Shown: positions 42,552 through 51,246 of the stretch, one piece after another
Layout of the letters: each line of letters opens with the position of its first letter
How positions within the stretch are numbered: position 1 is the stretch's first letter
Assembly: GCA_017616895.1 (NCBI GenBank)
Contig: JAFZXE010000026.1
Coordinates: 1 to 64,000 of the forward strand
From: Bacteroidales bacterium
GTDB lineage: Bacteria; Bacteroidota; Bacteroidia; Bacteroidales; P3
Direction of reading: 5' to 3'
Length of the DNA: 64,000 bases
Made by a program: the position numbers and the translations under genes
The notes under the pieces: generated by a model
Database searches by the model: none
Seen by the model: the letters and a program-made list of their open reading frames with translations, nothing else
Told to the model about the DNA's origin: nothing

Positions 42552-43873
42552 TATGTTCGGTCGAGCAATGCAATGGAGCTGGCGACTGCCGCAAAAGCAC
42601 ACTCATCGGTGGAACTCTCTGTCCGTCCTACAAGGTGTCGCACAATGAGACAATGAGCACTCGTGCAAGGGCAAACATCATCCGTGAAACCCTAACGCAT
42701 GGTATCAACGGACTGACTCTCGAAGCTCCGGAACTTCAGGAAGTTCTCGACAGCTGCCTCGCCTGTAAGGGATGTCGCTCCGAATGTCCGTCGAATGTCG
42801 ATATGACCCGCATCCGGGCCGAACTGCTACAGCAAATTCACGACCACAAAGGTACACCGCTCCGCTCGTGGATGGTGGCTCGTATGGCATCGGTACAGCA
42901 ATTGGGGCATATTGTCGCACCGCTGTACAACTTGATGGCCACATGGAAACTCTCCTCGTCGATTATTAAACGCATTGTCAGTTTCGCCCCCGAACGAAAC
43001 ATTCCCACCCTGAGCCTCAAAACGATGCGCAGCCAGTGGAGTTCTTGTGGCGGTCAGCAGTCAGCAGTTAGCCGTCAGCAAAAAAAACTCACACATTCAC
43101 ACATTCACACATTCACACATTCACAAGGTACTCTCTTTCTTTTTGCCGACGAGTTTACGAACTATATGGAAGCGGAGCTGGGGATAACCTTCGCCAACCT
43201 GCTTACTCGTCTGGGATACAACGTAATAATTCCGAAACATGTCGAGAGCGGACGCGCTGCAATATCGAAAGGTTGTCTGAAACTGGCAAAGAAATATGCC
43301 ACCCGAAATGTGGAACTGCTCGCTGACATAGTGTCTGACGAATCACCACTCGTAGGCATCGAGCCCTCGTGCATCTTGAGCTTCCGCGACGAATATCCCG
43401 ACCTTGTGCCAATAGCTATGCGGAAGAAAGCCAAACAGCTTGGAAACAATGCTTTGCTCTTCGACGAATTCCTCGTACGCGAAATGAAGAAAGGCAATAT
43501 CTCTCCAGACGACTTCAAAGATACTCCTGTCGAAATCTGGCTTCACGGCCATTGTCATCAGAAAGCGCTTGTAGGCATTGAGAAGACCGTCGAGATGTTC
43601 TCTCTGTTGAGCGGCGCCACCGTCCACCGCATAGCCAGCGGCTGCTGCGGTATGGCGGGCTCGTTCGGCTATGAGAAAGAGCATTACAAGACCTCGCTGG
43701 CAATAGGCGAGATGATACTGTTCCCGACCGTAAGAAAAGCTGTGTCGGGGAGCAACGAATCGGTTCCTATGTTTGTCGCAGCTCCAGGCACCTCGTGCCG
43801 ACAGCAGATACTTGACGGTACAGGCGTGCATGCCGTCCATCCAATTGAAATCATGTATAGAATGTTAAAGTAA
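42548..43873 (+). CDS. Fe-S (GlcF/CCG) part of a split FAD/Fe-S oxidoreductase
   Basis: 441 residues from TTG at 42548, overlapping the upstream stop (TTGA). The first Fe-S site begins at once, EQCNGAGDCRKSTLIGGTLCPSY; a second is CLACKGCRSECPSNVDM near residue 76. Two CCG half-domains follow: EPSCILSFRDEYPD and HGHCHQKAL, then ASGCCGMAGSFGYE and APGTSCRQQI. Relatives pass electrons from a 2-hydroxyacid through FAD to Fe-S clusters and quinone. Because the N-terminus starts inside a conserved Fe-S motif, an independent origin is unlikely. Residues about 167-193 are encoded by tandem repeats (43050-43126). Confidence 0.83.
   Translation: MICSVEQCNGAGDCRKSTLIGGTLCPSYKVSHNETMSTRARANIIRETLTHGINGLTLEAPELQEVLDSCLACKGCRSECPSNVDMTRIRAELLQQIHDHKGTPLRSWMVARMASVQQLGHIVAPLYNLMATWKLSSSIIKRIVSFAPERNIPTLSLKTMRSQWSSCGGQQSAVSRQQKKLTHSHIHTFTHSQGTLFLFADEFTNYMEAELGITFANLLTRLGYNVIIPKHVESGRAAISKGCLKLAKKYATRNVELLADIVSDESPLVGIEPSCILSFRDEYPDLVPIAMRKKAKQLGNNALLFDEFLVREMKKGNISPDDFKDTPVEIWLHGHCHQKALVGIEKTVEMFSLLSGATVHRIASGCCGMAGSFGYEKEHYKTSLAIGEMILFPTVRKAVSGSNESVPMFVAAPGTSCRQQILDGTGVHAVHPIEIMYRMLK
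43050..43126. repeat. Composite 7-bp and 8-bp tandem repeat inside the Fe-S gene
   Basis: GTCAGCA-type heptamers (43050-43080) run into an A tract and then four perfect ACACATTC octamers (43090-43123), all in frame between the second Fe-S site and the first CCG domain. It encodes a Gln/Ser then His/Thr-rich linker with no counterpart expected in the family. Confidence 0.9.
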
Positions 43874-43880
43874 TAACAAT

Positions 43881-44444
43881 ATGGAAAACAAGGATTTCTT
43901 CGTTCATGAATCGAGTTACATAGACGATGGTGTCACCATCGGCGAAGGCACCAAAATATGGCATTTCTGTCATGTGCAGAAAGGGGCGTCGGTAGGGAAG
44001 AACTGTTCGCTGGGACAGAATGTCAACATAGGAAACAATGTGAAGATCGGCAGCGGTGTGAGAATACAAAACAACGTGTCTGTTTATGAGGGTGTTGAGA
44101 TTGAAGACAATGTCTTCTGCGGGCCGTCGTGCGTCTTCACCAACGTAACCACACCGCGAGCCCATTTCCCCGTACACGGCGTTTATTCCAAGACACTTAT
44201 AAAGGAGGGAGCCTCGCTTGGAGCCAACTGCACGGTGGTGTGCGGACATACCGTTGGGCGCAGCGCACTTATTGCAGCAGGAGCGGTGGTCACCAAAGAT
44301 GTCAAAGACTATGCGTTGATGGCAGGGGTGCCAGCCAAGCGTATCGGATGGGTGTGTGAATGTGGCAAGAAACTCGACGGTACCCTGCAGTGCTCCTGTG
44401 GACGAAAATACAAAGAGGATAATGAAACGCTCAAACAGATATAG
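43881..44444 (+). CDS. wlbB: Sugar N-acetyltransferase, WlbB/WbpD-like
   Basis: 187 residues forming a left-handed beta-helix: hexapeptide repeats run from VTIGEGTKIWHFCHVQKGAS to GASLGANCTVVCGHTVGRSA. The order KIWHFCHVQ...GQNVNIGNNVKIGSGVRIQN is that of WlbB/WbpD, which acetylates the 3-amino group of the UDP-2-acetamido-3-amino-uronic acid made by the WlbA/WlbC pair. The C-terminus carries a small CxCGKK...CSCG zinc-knuckle-like tail also seen in relatives. It overlaps rsmA by 23 bp and is the right end of the polysaccharide locus. Confidence 0.87.
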   Translation: MENKDFFVHESSYIDDGVTIGEGTKIWHFCHVQKGASVGKNCSLGQNVNIGNNVKIGSGVRIQNNVSVYEGVEIEDNVFCGPSCVFTNVTTPRAHFPVHGVYSKTLIKEGASLGANCTVVCGHTVGRSALIAAGAVVTKDVKDYALMAGVPAKRIGWVCECGKKLDGTLQCSCGRKYKEDNETLKQI

Positions 44445-45264
44445 TGTACCGCAGCGCAAAGGTGCAGGCGATGTGACTGCCAAGAAATTTCTCGGACAGC
44501 ACTTCCTCACCGACGAGACCATCGCCCGACAGATTGTGGAGAGCGTCACAGCTCTAAGCAATCCAACGGAAGCGGCCAGCGATAAGGCAGCTGCCAACGT
44601 GCTGGAGATAGGTCCGGGAATGGGTGTCCTTACGAAATATATGGTTGACGATAAGCGGTTGAATCTAAAGAGTGTTGAGATAGATACCGAGTCGGTGGCA
44701 TATCTCCAAAGCCACTACCCCACCCTGCAGATTATCGAAGGCGACTTCCTGCGGCTCGACCTGACCAAGATATTCACACCATCAAACAGTTTCACCCTTA
44801 TCGGCAACTTCCCTTACAACATCTCCTCGCAGATACTTTTCAAGGTCTATGACAATCGTGACCTCGTCCCCGAGGTGGTGGGCATGTTCCAGAAAGAGGT
44901 GGCCGAGCGCATCGTTTCGCCGCCAGGCAACAAGTCATACGGCATCCTGAGCGTGCTACTCTCCGCCTACTACGACATGGAATACCTCTTCACCGTGCCC
45001 GAGTCGGTGTTCAACCCGCCGCCGAAGGTCAAATCAGCCGTCATACGGCTCCGTCGCAACAGCCGTGCGACCCTCGACTGCGACGAGGAACTGTTCAAGA
45101 AAGTAGTCAAAGCCGGTTTCAACCTACGCCGCAAAACCCTTCGCAACGCCTTGAAAGCAATGGTGGTAAACTACGAAAATGTACCTGCGGAATTCCTTGA
45201 CAAACGCGCCGAACAGCTCTCCTATCAAGACTTCGAGCAGATAACCAACCTTATACAACCCTAA
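44422..45264 (+). CDS. rsmA: 16S rRNA dimethyladenosine transferase RsmA (KsgA)
   Basis: 280 residues from ATG at 44422. The SAM site is VLEIGPGMGVLTKYM and the adenine-binding catalytic motif is IGNFPYNISSQILFK (NxPY/F). The N-terminal KKFLGQHFLTDETIA is a family hallmark. The enzyme dimethylates two adjacent adenosines near the 3' end of 16S rRNA during small-subunit assembly. The start lies inside the acetyltransferase gene; the longer frame from 44356 overlaps it further and lacks support. Confidence 0.96.
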   Translation: MKRSNRYSVPQRKGAGDVTAKKFLGQHFLTDETIARQIVESVTALSNPTEAASDKAAANVLEIGPGMGVLTKYMVDDKRLNLKSVEIDTESVAYLQSHYPTLQIIEGDFLRLDLTKIFTPSNSFTLIGNFPYNISSQILFKVYDNRDLVPEVVGMFQKEVAERIVSPPGNKSYGILSVLLSAYYDMEYLFTVPESVFNPPPKVKSAVIRLRRNSRATLDCDEELFKKVVKAGFNLRRKTLRNALKAMVVNYENVPAEFLDKRAEQLSYQDFEQITNLIQP

Positions 45265-45277
45265 CACCCTAAACCAC

Positions 45278-45832
45278 TTGCAAACAATCGAATATATTAT
45301 TCTCTGTATTGCCCTCAGCATACCCTTGATGATAGAGCTGAGGCGCAGTTCGGCAGCGTCGAACATAAAATCCATAAGCGGAATCGGCATAAGCGTGGCG
45401 GTGAGCCTCTTTCAGATAGCCCTTATGCTCGGCGGACTTTACTTGGGCAAAGCCCTGCGATTCGAACCCGCAGAGTTGTGCGAAACCATTGCCCTCGCGC
45501 TGCTGGTGGTGGTCGCCGTTAAGATGTTTATCACGAGCCTTTCGAAAAAAGAGCGTCCGAGTTACGACCTTTCGAAAGCAGCAACAGTGTTAACACTCGG
45601 TATCGCATTGGGAATAAACACCTTCATCACAGGCCTTGGGCTTGGAATGAGCACCGACAACATGAAACGCACTGTGCTGACGACCAGCATAGCCATTGCC
45701 GTATGCAGCCTGCTTTTCAGCGAGACAGGCATCATGCTCGGCCGACAGAAGAAAGCCCTCCGCGAGAAACGCCATTGGATAGTATCCCTCCTACTCTACC
45801 TCGCCGCCATCGCCTGGCACGTGGCGTTTTGA
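45278..45832 (+). CDS. MntP-like manganese efflux family protein
   Basis: 184 residues, six membrane helices. The start is a TTG at 45278; the first ATG would remove the first helix. The pattern of two repeated three-helix halves with small/acidic residues (IGISVAVSLFQIALMLGGLY...LGIALGINTFITGLGLGM) resembles the MntP/DUF107 family of putative Mn2+ exporters. The usual DAFA motif is replaced by less polar residues, so the substrate is uncertain. Confidence 0.72.
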   Translation: MQTIEYIILCIALSIPLMIELRRSSAASNIKSISGIGISVAVSLFQIALMLGGLYLGKALRFEPAELCETIALALLVVVAVKMFITSLSKKERPSYDLSKAATVLTLGIALGINTFITGLGLGMSTDNMKRTVLTTSIAIAVCSLLFSETGIMLGRQKKALREKRHWIVSLLLYLAAIAWHVAF

Positions 45833-45915
45833 ATTGTCTTCGTGCTTCTTTGTAGTGGTATTGAAAGGTGGGTGGTTTTTGTCTTTTTGCACTCTAAACC
45901 TGAAAATAATCAGAT

Positions 45916-46602
45916 ATGATACAGATTGAAATTTGTGCGCCGGGACGTGTGTCGGCGGAGAATGCTAAGGCTGGCGGCGCTCAGCGGATTGAGCTGTGCG
46001 AGAACCTTAATATCGGCGGCACCACTCCGAGTATCGACGATGTCCAGTACTGTGTCCACGAGCTGCATCTACGCACTCATGTGCTCCTCCGTCCCCGCGG
46101 TGGTGATTTCTGTTATGATGACGAAGAATATAAGCAGATTCTCGATGATATAAGGCGGTGTAAAGAGGCTGGCGCACAGTGTGTTGTAGTGGGATTTCTG
46201 ACTGCCGACGGGCAGGTGGATATTGAACGCACGAAGGCTGCGGTTAAGGTGGCCGAAGGTATGGAGGTAACTTTCCACCGTGCGTTCGACCGCGTGGAGG
46301 ACCCCTACGAAGCTCTGGAGGATGTGATTGCGTGCGGCTGCCATCGGATACTGACCTCGGGTTGCAAGCCAACGGCCGAAGAGGGCATAGAGGTGCTGAA
46401 GGAGCTGGTGAGACGCTCCAACGGGAGAATAAAGATACTCGCGGGCAGCGGTGTGACTCCTGAGAACGCCGTACGGATAGTTTCGGAGACGGGCGTAAAA
46501 GAGATTCACGGGTCGTGCAAACGGATTGATTGCAAAGGTGTTGCCGTCACCGATTCAGGAAAAGTAAGACAGTTGATTTCAAACTTAAAGGATTATGAAT
46601 AA
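45916..46602 (+). CDS. cutC: CutC family protein
   Basis: 228 residues, a TIM-barrel protein of the CutC family: QIEICAPGRVSAENAKAGGAQRIELCENLNIGGTTPS at the start, VLLRPRGGDFCYDDEEYKQIL, then HRAFDRVEDPYEALEDVIACG and RILTSGCKPTAEEG. CutC was linked to copper tolerance, although its enzymatic role remains unclear. It overlaps the next gene by 8 bp. Confidence 0.95.
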   Translation: MIQIEICAPGRVSAENAKAGGAQRIELCENLNIGGTTPSIDDVQYCVHELHLRTHVLLRPRGGDFCYDDEEYKQILDDIRRCKEAGAQCVVVGFLTADGQVDIERTKAAVKVAEGMEVTFHRAFDRVEDPYEALEDVIACGCHRILTSGCKPTAEEGIEVLKELVRRSNGRIKILAGSGVTPENAVRIVSETGVKEIHGSCKRIDCKGVAVTDSGKVRQLISNLKDYE

Positions 46603-49252
46603 ACACATCTGGTTATTGGTTGTTGTCTTTTTCGCAGTTTGCTTGTTGTCGGGTTGTGGCAAGAAGAACCATTTCATTACGGACAAGAGCTATCGTGCTC
46701 AGGTTCATGAAGATTACCTCAACCGCACCAAGTTGGCCGAACGCCGCAGCGAGGCGCTGTTTGCGGGTATGGACACCCTCTGCGTCAAAGAGCGGGAGGC
46801 GATGGAGTTTCTCTATGCCTATATGCCCTATAGCGACTTGGCCGACTACGACTTCGTATATTTCTTGAAACATGTGCGTTACGCCTTCAAAGCCCAGCAG
46901 GAGATGGCATGGGGCAAAGATGTGCCCGAGGACATCTTCCGCCATTTCGTACTTCCTTATCGTGTTAATAACGAGAATCTTGATACGGCGAGGATGTATA
47001 TGTTCTCCGAGTTGAAGGAGCGTGTGGAGAATCTCTCGATGGAAGATGCTGCCCTTGAGGTAAACCACTGGTGTCATGAGCATGTGGCTTATCGTGGTGC
47101 CGACGCACGCACATCGGCTCCGTTGGCAACGATGCGTACCGCCCTCGGTCGCTGCGGTGAGGAGAGTACCTTTGCTGTGGCGGCGTTGCGTTCGGTGGGC
47201 ATCCCTGCCCGTCAATGCTACACGCCCCGTTGGGCACATTGCGACGACAACCACGCCTGGGTCGAAGTGTGGGTGTATAATCCTGAAACCAAACAAGGTA
47301 CGTGGAAATTTCTCGGTGCCTGCGAACCCGACCCGATGCTCAACATGGGTTGGTTTGCCGAACCCTCGAGCCGTTGTATGATGGTGCATACCAAAGCGTT
47401 CGGCCGCTATCACGGCGACGAGGAGGTGGTCAAAGGAACCTCCACATACGCCGAGCTGAACCTTCTATCCCACTATGCTCCAGTATGTAAGGCTACCGTG
47501 AAGGTCGTGGATGACGAAGGCAAGCCACAGGATGGGGTAGAGGTGAAGTTCAAACTATATAACTATGCTGAGTATTATACACTTGCCACCTTCACGACCG
47601 CAGCCGACGGCTGTGCTTCACTAACCACGGGTTTGGGCGACCTTCTGGTTTGGGCGTCCGACGGCGACAAGTATGGCTATGCCAAGATGGACACCCGCAC
47701 AGACAGCACCATAACGCTCCAGCTGACACTTTCCGTTGGCGAGCAGTTCACCGACAACCTCGACATCGTGCCTCCCGTTGCCTCCGCCCAGCTGCCCGAG
47801 GTGACCGACGAGCAGCGCACCTCGAACCAATGCCGCATCGCATACGAGGACTCGCTGCGCAACGCCTACGTGGCTACCTTCTACTGCAACCGCAGCTCTG
47901 CTGATAACGCTGCTTCCAAGCTGCTTCCCAATGCCAACCTCACTCCAGAGCAACTCGCCGAGACGCTGAGACGTTGTGAGGGCAACTACGAGGAAATCAT
48001 AGCCTTCTTGAACCAGCACAGCACACAGAGCGACTTCCCGCTCTACGCTTACCTCAAGTCGTATAGCGACAAAGATATGCGCGACATCACGGCCGAGGTC
48101 CTTAACTCCCACATCCCAGCTCAATTTTCAACTTTCAATTTTCCATTTTCAATTTACGAGAAAGGCCTCCTTCCCGCACGCATCAGCAACGAGTTGGTGC
48201 GTCCTTGGCGTCAGCCGCTGGCCGAAGCTCTCCTTGGCGAGAACGTCTCCACCCTTGAGCAGCTGAAAGCCTGGACGATGAAGAACATCGCCGTCGATGA
48301 TACGGGCAACTACTACAACTGCCCCATCTCGCCTATGGGAGTCTTAGAGTTGAGACATTCCGACGCCCACTCGCGCGACATCTTCTTTGTCGCAGCCTGC
48401 CGCTCACTCCAAATACCCGCCTACCTCGACAACGCCACCGACGAAATTTTTGTCTATTCCAACGACCGATGGAATACGGTAACCTTCAAGCAATCAGCCA
48501 AGAATGAGACATCGGTTTCCGCCAAACTCACGGTGACGCAACCTTCTGCCGCCGGCAAAGAATCCGCACCCCAATATTGGTCGCACTATACCATCCAGCG
48601 GTTCCAAGACGGTGATTTCATGAGTCTTGACTACGAAGACGACTCACGGGTGGCGCAGTTCCCGTTCACCCTTGAGCTGACTCCAGGATATTACTGTCTC
48701 TCGACAGGCAACCGCGACAGCGAGGGTTCGGTAAGGTCACGTATGCAGTTCTTCGAGCTCAAAGAGGGCGAAAGCCGTTCCATTGAATTGATTCTAAGGT
48801 CGCTCGAGGATGATACCGACGAAGCGGAGTTTGCCATCGACCCACATTTTGAAGTGATAGCTGATATGGCCACCGTTGCGGATTATGCTGGCGACAAAGG
48901 GTTTGTATTCATCTCGTTAGGCGACTACCGCGAGCCTTCCAAGCATCTGGTCAAAGAGCTTCTGGAGCACAAGAAAGCCCTCGCCGGTTGGGGCGGGATG
49001 GTCTATATGCTTGCACCCGAGGGTGTTCCGGCTATGAGCTGGGATATTCCCGGAGCCGATATCTCGGTGTGGCGTGGTTCCGGCGACGACCCACTCGAGC
49101 GGGAGCTGAGCAAGATACTGCAGCTCAAAGCCCCCATCACCTATCCCATATTGGCGCTCGTAGCGTCCGACGGGCAAATAAAGTACCACTCAGTAGGTTA
49201 CAAGATAGGAACCGTCGAGCAGCTCCTGCGACAGGTGACCACTTCCCGCTAA
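46595..49252 (+). CDS. Transglutaminase-domain lipoprotein
   Basis: 885 residues. MNKHIWLLVVVFFAVCLLSGC is a lipoprotein signal peptide. A transglutaminase-like domain at about 140-235 has the catalytic triad in GRCGEESTFAVAALRSVG (Cys), AHCDDNHAWVEVWV (His) and the following Asp. A carbohydrate-binding or Ig-like stretch follows (ATVKVVDDEGKPQDGVEVKF), and a second degenerate transglutaminase-like region lies near 570-640. The C-terminal part has a thioredoxin-like pattern (GFVFISLGDYREPSKHLV). Relatives in Bacteroidota are large surface lipoproteins of unknown substrate. Residues about 509-521 are encoded by a heptamer repeat (48121-48155). Confidence 0.88.
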   Translation: MNKHIWLLVVVFFAVCLLSGCGKKNHFITDKSYRAQVHEDYLNRTKLAERRSEALFAGMDTLCVKEREAMEFLYAYMPYSDLADYDFVYFLKHVRYAFKAQQEMAWGKDVPEDIFRHFVLPYRVNNENLDTARMYMFSELKERVENLSMEDAALEVNHWCHEHVAYRGADARTSAPLATMRTALGRCGEESTFAVAALRSVGIPARQCYTPRWAHCDDNHAWVEVWVYNPETKQGTWKFLGACEPDPMLNMGWFAEPSSRCMMVHTKAFGRYHGDEEVVKGTSTYAELNLLSHYAPVCKATVKVVDDEGKPQDGVEVKFKLYNYAEYYTLATFTTAADGCASLTTGLGDLLVWASDGDKYGYAKMDTRTDSTITLQLTLSVGEQFTDNLDIVPPVASAQLPEVTDEQRTSNQCRIAYEDSLRNAYVATFYCNRSSADNAASKLLPNANLTPEQLAETLRRCEGNYEEIIAFLNQHSTQSDFPLYAYLKSYSDKDMRDITAEVLNSHIPAQFSTFNFPFSIYEKGLLPARISNELVRPWRQPLAEALLGENVSTLEQLKAWTMKNIAVDDTGNYYNCPISPMGVLELRHSDAHSRDIFFVAACRSLQIPAYLDNATDEIFVYSNDRWNTVTFKQSAKNETSVSAKLTVTQPSAAGKESAPQYWSHYTIQRFQDGDFMSLDYEDDSRVAQFPFTLELTPGYYCLSTGNRDSEGSVRSRMQFFELKEGESRSIELILRSLEDDTDEAEFAIDPHFEVIADMATVADYAGDKGFVFISLGDYREPSKHLVKELLEHKKALAGWGGMVYMLAPEGVPAMSWDIPGADISVWRGSGDDPLERELSKILQLKAPITYPILALVASDGQIKYHSVGYKIGTVEQLLRQVTTSR
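48121..48155. repeat. Heptamer repeat inside the transglutaminase gene
   Basis: Five units of TCAATTT (variants TCAACTT, TCCATTT) in exact 7-bp register, inside the coding frame, encoding a short QFSTFNFPFSIY segment between domains. Confidence 0.9.
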
Positions 49253-49328
49253 TCTGGGAGAGAAATAGGTCAGATTTTTGAAGAAATATTCCAGTTACTG
49301 ACCACCAATATCCAAAATTCAGCATTCA

Positions 49329-49495
49329 ACTCTGCGATTAAGGTGAGCAAAATGACGCCGAAGGCGGCAATTCTCTCTAAGAGCTGAGAGAAATTCAAAG
49401 CATTCATGAACACTAATGAATAAACTAAATCATGTGAATAAAAGCAAGCTCGCTTGTTTTTCCGAACCGAAGCGGAATGACGCCGAAGGCGGCAA
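49329..49495. repeat. Interspersed element with GACGCCGAAGGCGGC motif, two partial copies
   Basis: The gene-free stretch 49253-50376 begins here. 49329-49370 (CTCTGCGATTAAGGTGAGCA, then GACGCCGAAGGCGGCAA) and 49440-49495 (AAAGCAAGCTCGCTTG, then GAATGACGCCGAAGGCGGCA) are two partial copies of the element that appears complete, and inside a gene, at 54393-54470. GCCGAAGGCGGC and AAGCAAGCTCGCTT are palindromic. I see no coding potential. Confidence 0.8.
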
Positions 49496-49510
49496 CATTA
49501 GTAAATCTGC

Positions 49511-49570
49511 CTCCCTAGTAACTCCCTAGTAACTCCGTATTAACTCCCAATAAACTCCCTGTATCCTCCC
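49511..49570. repeat. 11-bp tandem repeat
   Basis: Five degenerate units of consensus CCCTAGTAACT (later units CCGTATTAACT, CCCAATAAACT, CCCTGTATCCT). Same period as the unrelated-sequence array at 5300-5354. Confidence 0.85.
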
Positions 49571-49644
49571 GTCCCCTCTTCCAATTGTCCCCTTTGAAGT
49601 TACTTCTTTGAAAATTAATAGCATAGCTTGTTTTCTTTAAGTTT

Positions 49645-49713
49645 GCCGTTGCACCGTTGCAGTTCGACTCCAAAAAACCCCTTAAGGAAAAACTAACTGC
49701 AACGGTGCAACGG
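49645..49713. repeat. 19-bp perfect inverted repeat
   Basis: CCGTTGCACCGTTGCAGTT (49646-49664) and its exact complement at 49695-49713 flank a 30-bp loop; GCCGTTGCAGTTAA occurs again at 49747-49760. Possibly a MITE-like remnant or a strong hairpin. Confidence 0.88.
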
Positions 49714-50051
49714 TATGGCGTCACTTGTTGATTTTGAGAAGATTGTGCCGTTGCAGTTAATTTTCAACCGCAAAAAATCCATGTTTTTCGCCCTAATTTT
49801 AACAGATTTCTCGCTGTTTTTTGATGGATTTTTGCTGTTTTTTGTCCGATTTGGGATTTTTACACGTGGCGCACGGATAAGTGTGTCGAAGACACAATAT
49901 CCTATTTTGGTATCGTTTTTGAGCCTTTTAGGAGGAAAAACTGATCGATTTTGTTGTTTTTTGAGGGTCAAAATCTGTTGAATCGGAGAGTTGTTGATAC
50001 GTTATCTTGTTGATTTATCGCCTTATAGGGGATGTGTGTCTGCTTCCTGCA

Positions 50052-50196
50052 ATCACAATAACAGTATCACAGTTCGTTTTTTGAGGGGTATCAATTCCTT
50101 TATATCTTATATATATTATTAATTATTAATTAGTTATATAGTATATAAGGGTGTGATTGATATCCAATTTTTTAATTGTGATACTGTTATTGTGAT
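50052..50196. repeat. 145-bp element with 20-bp perfect terminal inverted repeats
   Basis: ATCACAATAACAGTATCACA (50052-50071) and its exact complement (50177-50196) enclose an AT-rich core (ATATATTATTAATTATTAAT) with a nested TATCAAT/ATTGATA pair. No target-site duplication is evident. It has MITE-like form and sits just upstream of the dinD promoter. The remaining part of 49761-50051 shows nothing recognisable. Confidence 0.88.
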
Positions 50197-50250
50197 GCGC
50201 TTGAAGGTACAGTTCGAAATTTTCATCTCCCTTCTTATCCACTGGCCGAT

Positions 50251-50281
50251 TTTGCTTGTTTCCTATTTTTTAGTACTTTTG
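50251..50281 (+). promoter_or_regulatory. dinD promoter
   Basis: TTTG (50251-50254), exactly 19 bp, TACTTTTG (50274-50281): a textbook Bacteroidota promoter. The roughly 90-nt leader that follows ends in AGCGTTTTTGCTT just before the ATG and is nearly repeated at 51247-51347. No LexA-like operator is obvious. Confidence 0.82.
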
Positions 50282-50376
50282 CAACGTAAAAACAGACCGA
50301 TAAGTAATAACTAAAATCATAACGATAGAGATAGACAACCAACTACAATTTAATAATTTAGAGCGTTTTTGCTTAT

Positions 50377-51237
50377 ATGGACATTCAAAAGATAAAGCAA
50401 TATAAATCGACTTTCGACCTGATTGTGAAAGAAGTCAGGGATGATGAAGGCAACTCTATTGAGGTGTGGTATGCCCGCGAATTGCAAGAGGTTCTGGGTT
50501 ATGCCCGTTGGGAAAATTTTGTGGGGGCGATAGGTCGTGCGATGGAATCGTGCAAAACACTCGGTATCAATGTTGATGACCATTTTCGTGAGGTCACGAA
50601 AATGGTCAATCTTGGCAGTGGTTCGCAGCGCGAAGTGCAGGATTTTATGCTCACCCGATATGCCTGCTATCTGATTGCCCAAAACGGCGACCCGAAGAAG
50701 GAAGAGATAGCCTTTGCACAGAGCTATTTCGCCGTGCAAACCCGTAAGGCCGAGCTCATCGAGGAGCGACTCAACGAGATTGCCCGTCTCGATACCCGCG
50801 AACGCCTTCGTGCCTCCGAACGCCAGTTGAGCAAGAATATCTATGAGCGCGGTGTTGACGACCGCGGATTCGGACGCATCCGCTCCAAGGGCGACCAAGC
50901 GCTGTTTGGCGGACTTTCCACCGAGCAGATGAAGCAACGGCTGGGAATCAAGAGCGGTGCGTTGGCCGACCACCTACCCACGCTGACTATCGCCGCCAAG
51001 AATCTGGCCACCGAGATGACCAACTACAATGTGGAGCAGAAAGACCTTCATGGCGAGGCGAGCATCACGGCCGAGCATGTGCAAAACAACCGCAGTGTAC
51101 GCGGAATGTTAGGTCAGCGAGGTATTAAGCCAGAGGAGTTGCCGCCTGCCGAAGACATCAAAAAAGTCGAACGGCGTGTGGCAAAGGACGAGAAAGAGAT
51201 GCAGAAAGAATCCAAGAAACTCCCCAAAGGAGAGTAA
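50377..51237 (+). CDS. dinD: DNA damage-inducible protein D
   Basis: 286 residues. The sequence matches DinD closely: YKSTFDLIVKEVRDDEGNSIEVWYARELQEVLGYARWENF at the N-terminus (a Bro-N-like domain), GSGSQREVQDFMLTRYACYL, KEEIAFAQSYFAVQTRKAEL and GVDDRGFGRIRSKGDQALFGG. In E. coli DinD is SOS-induced and inhibits RecA strand exchange; in Bacteroidota it is an accessory gene often near mobile or defence loci. It is followed, under a duplicated promoter, by a structured leader and the GTPase operon. The charged C-terminal tail is lysine-rich. Confidence 0.92.
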   Translation: MDIQKIKQYKSTFDLIVKEVRDDEGNSIEVWYARELQEVLGYARWENFVGAIGRAMESCKTLGINVDDHFREVTKMVNLGSGSQREVQDFMLTRYACYLIAQNGDPKKEEIAFAQSYFAVQTRKAELIEERLNEIARLDTRERLRASERQLSKNIYERGVDDRGFGRIRSKGDQALFGGLSTEQMKQRLGIKSGALADHLPTLTIAAKNLATEMTNYNVEQKDLHGEASITAEHVQNNRSVRGMLGQRGIKPEELPPAEDIKKVERRVAKDEKEMQKESKKLPKGE

Positions 51238-51246
51238 AATATTCAG

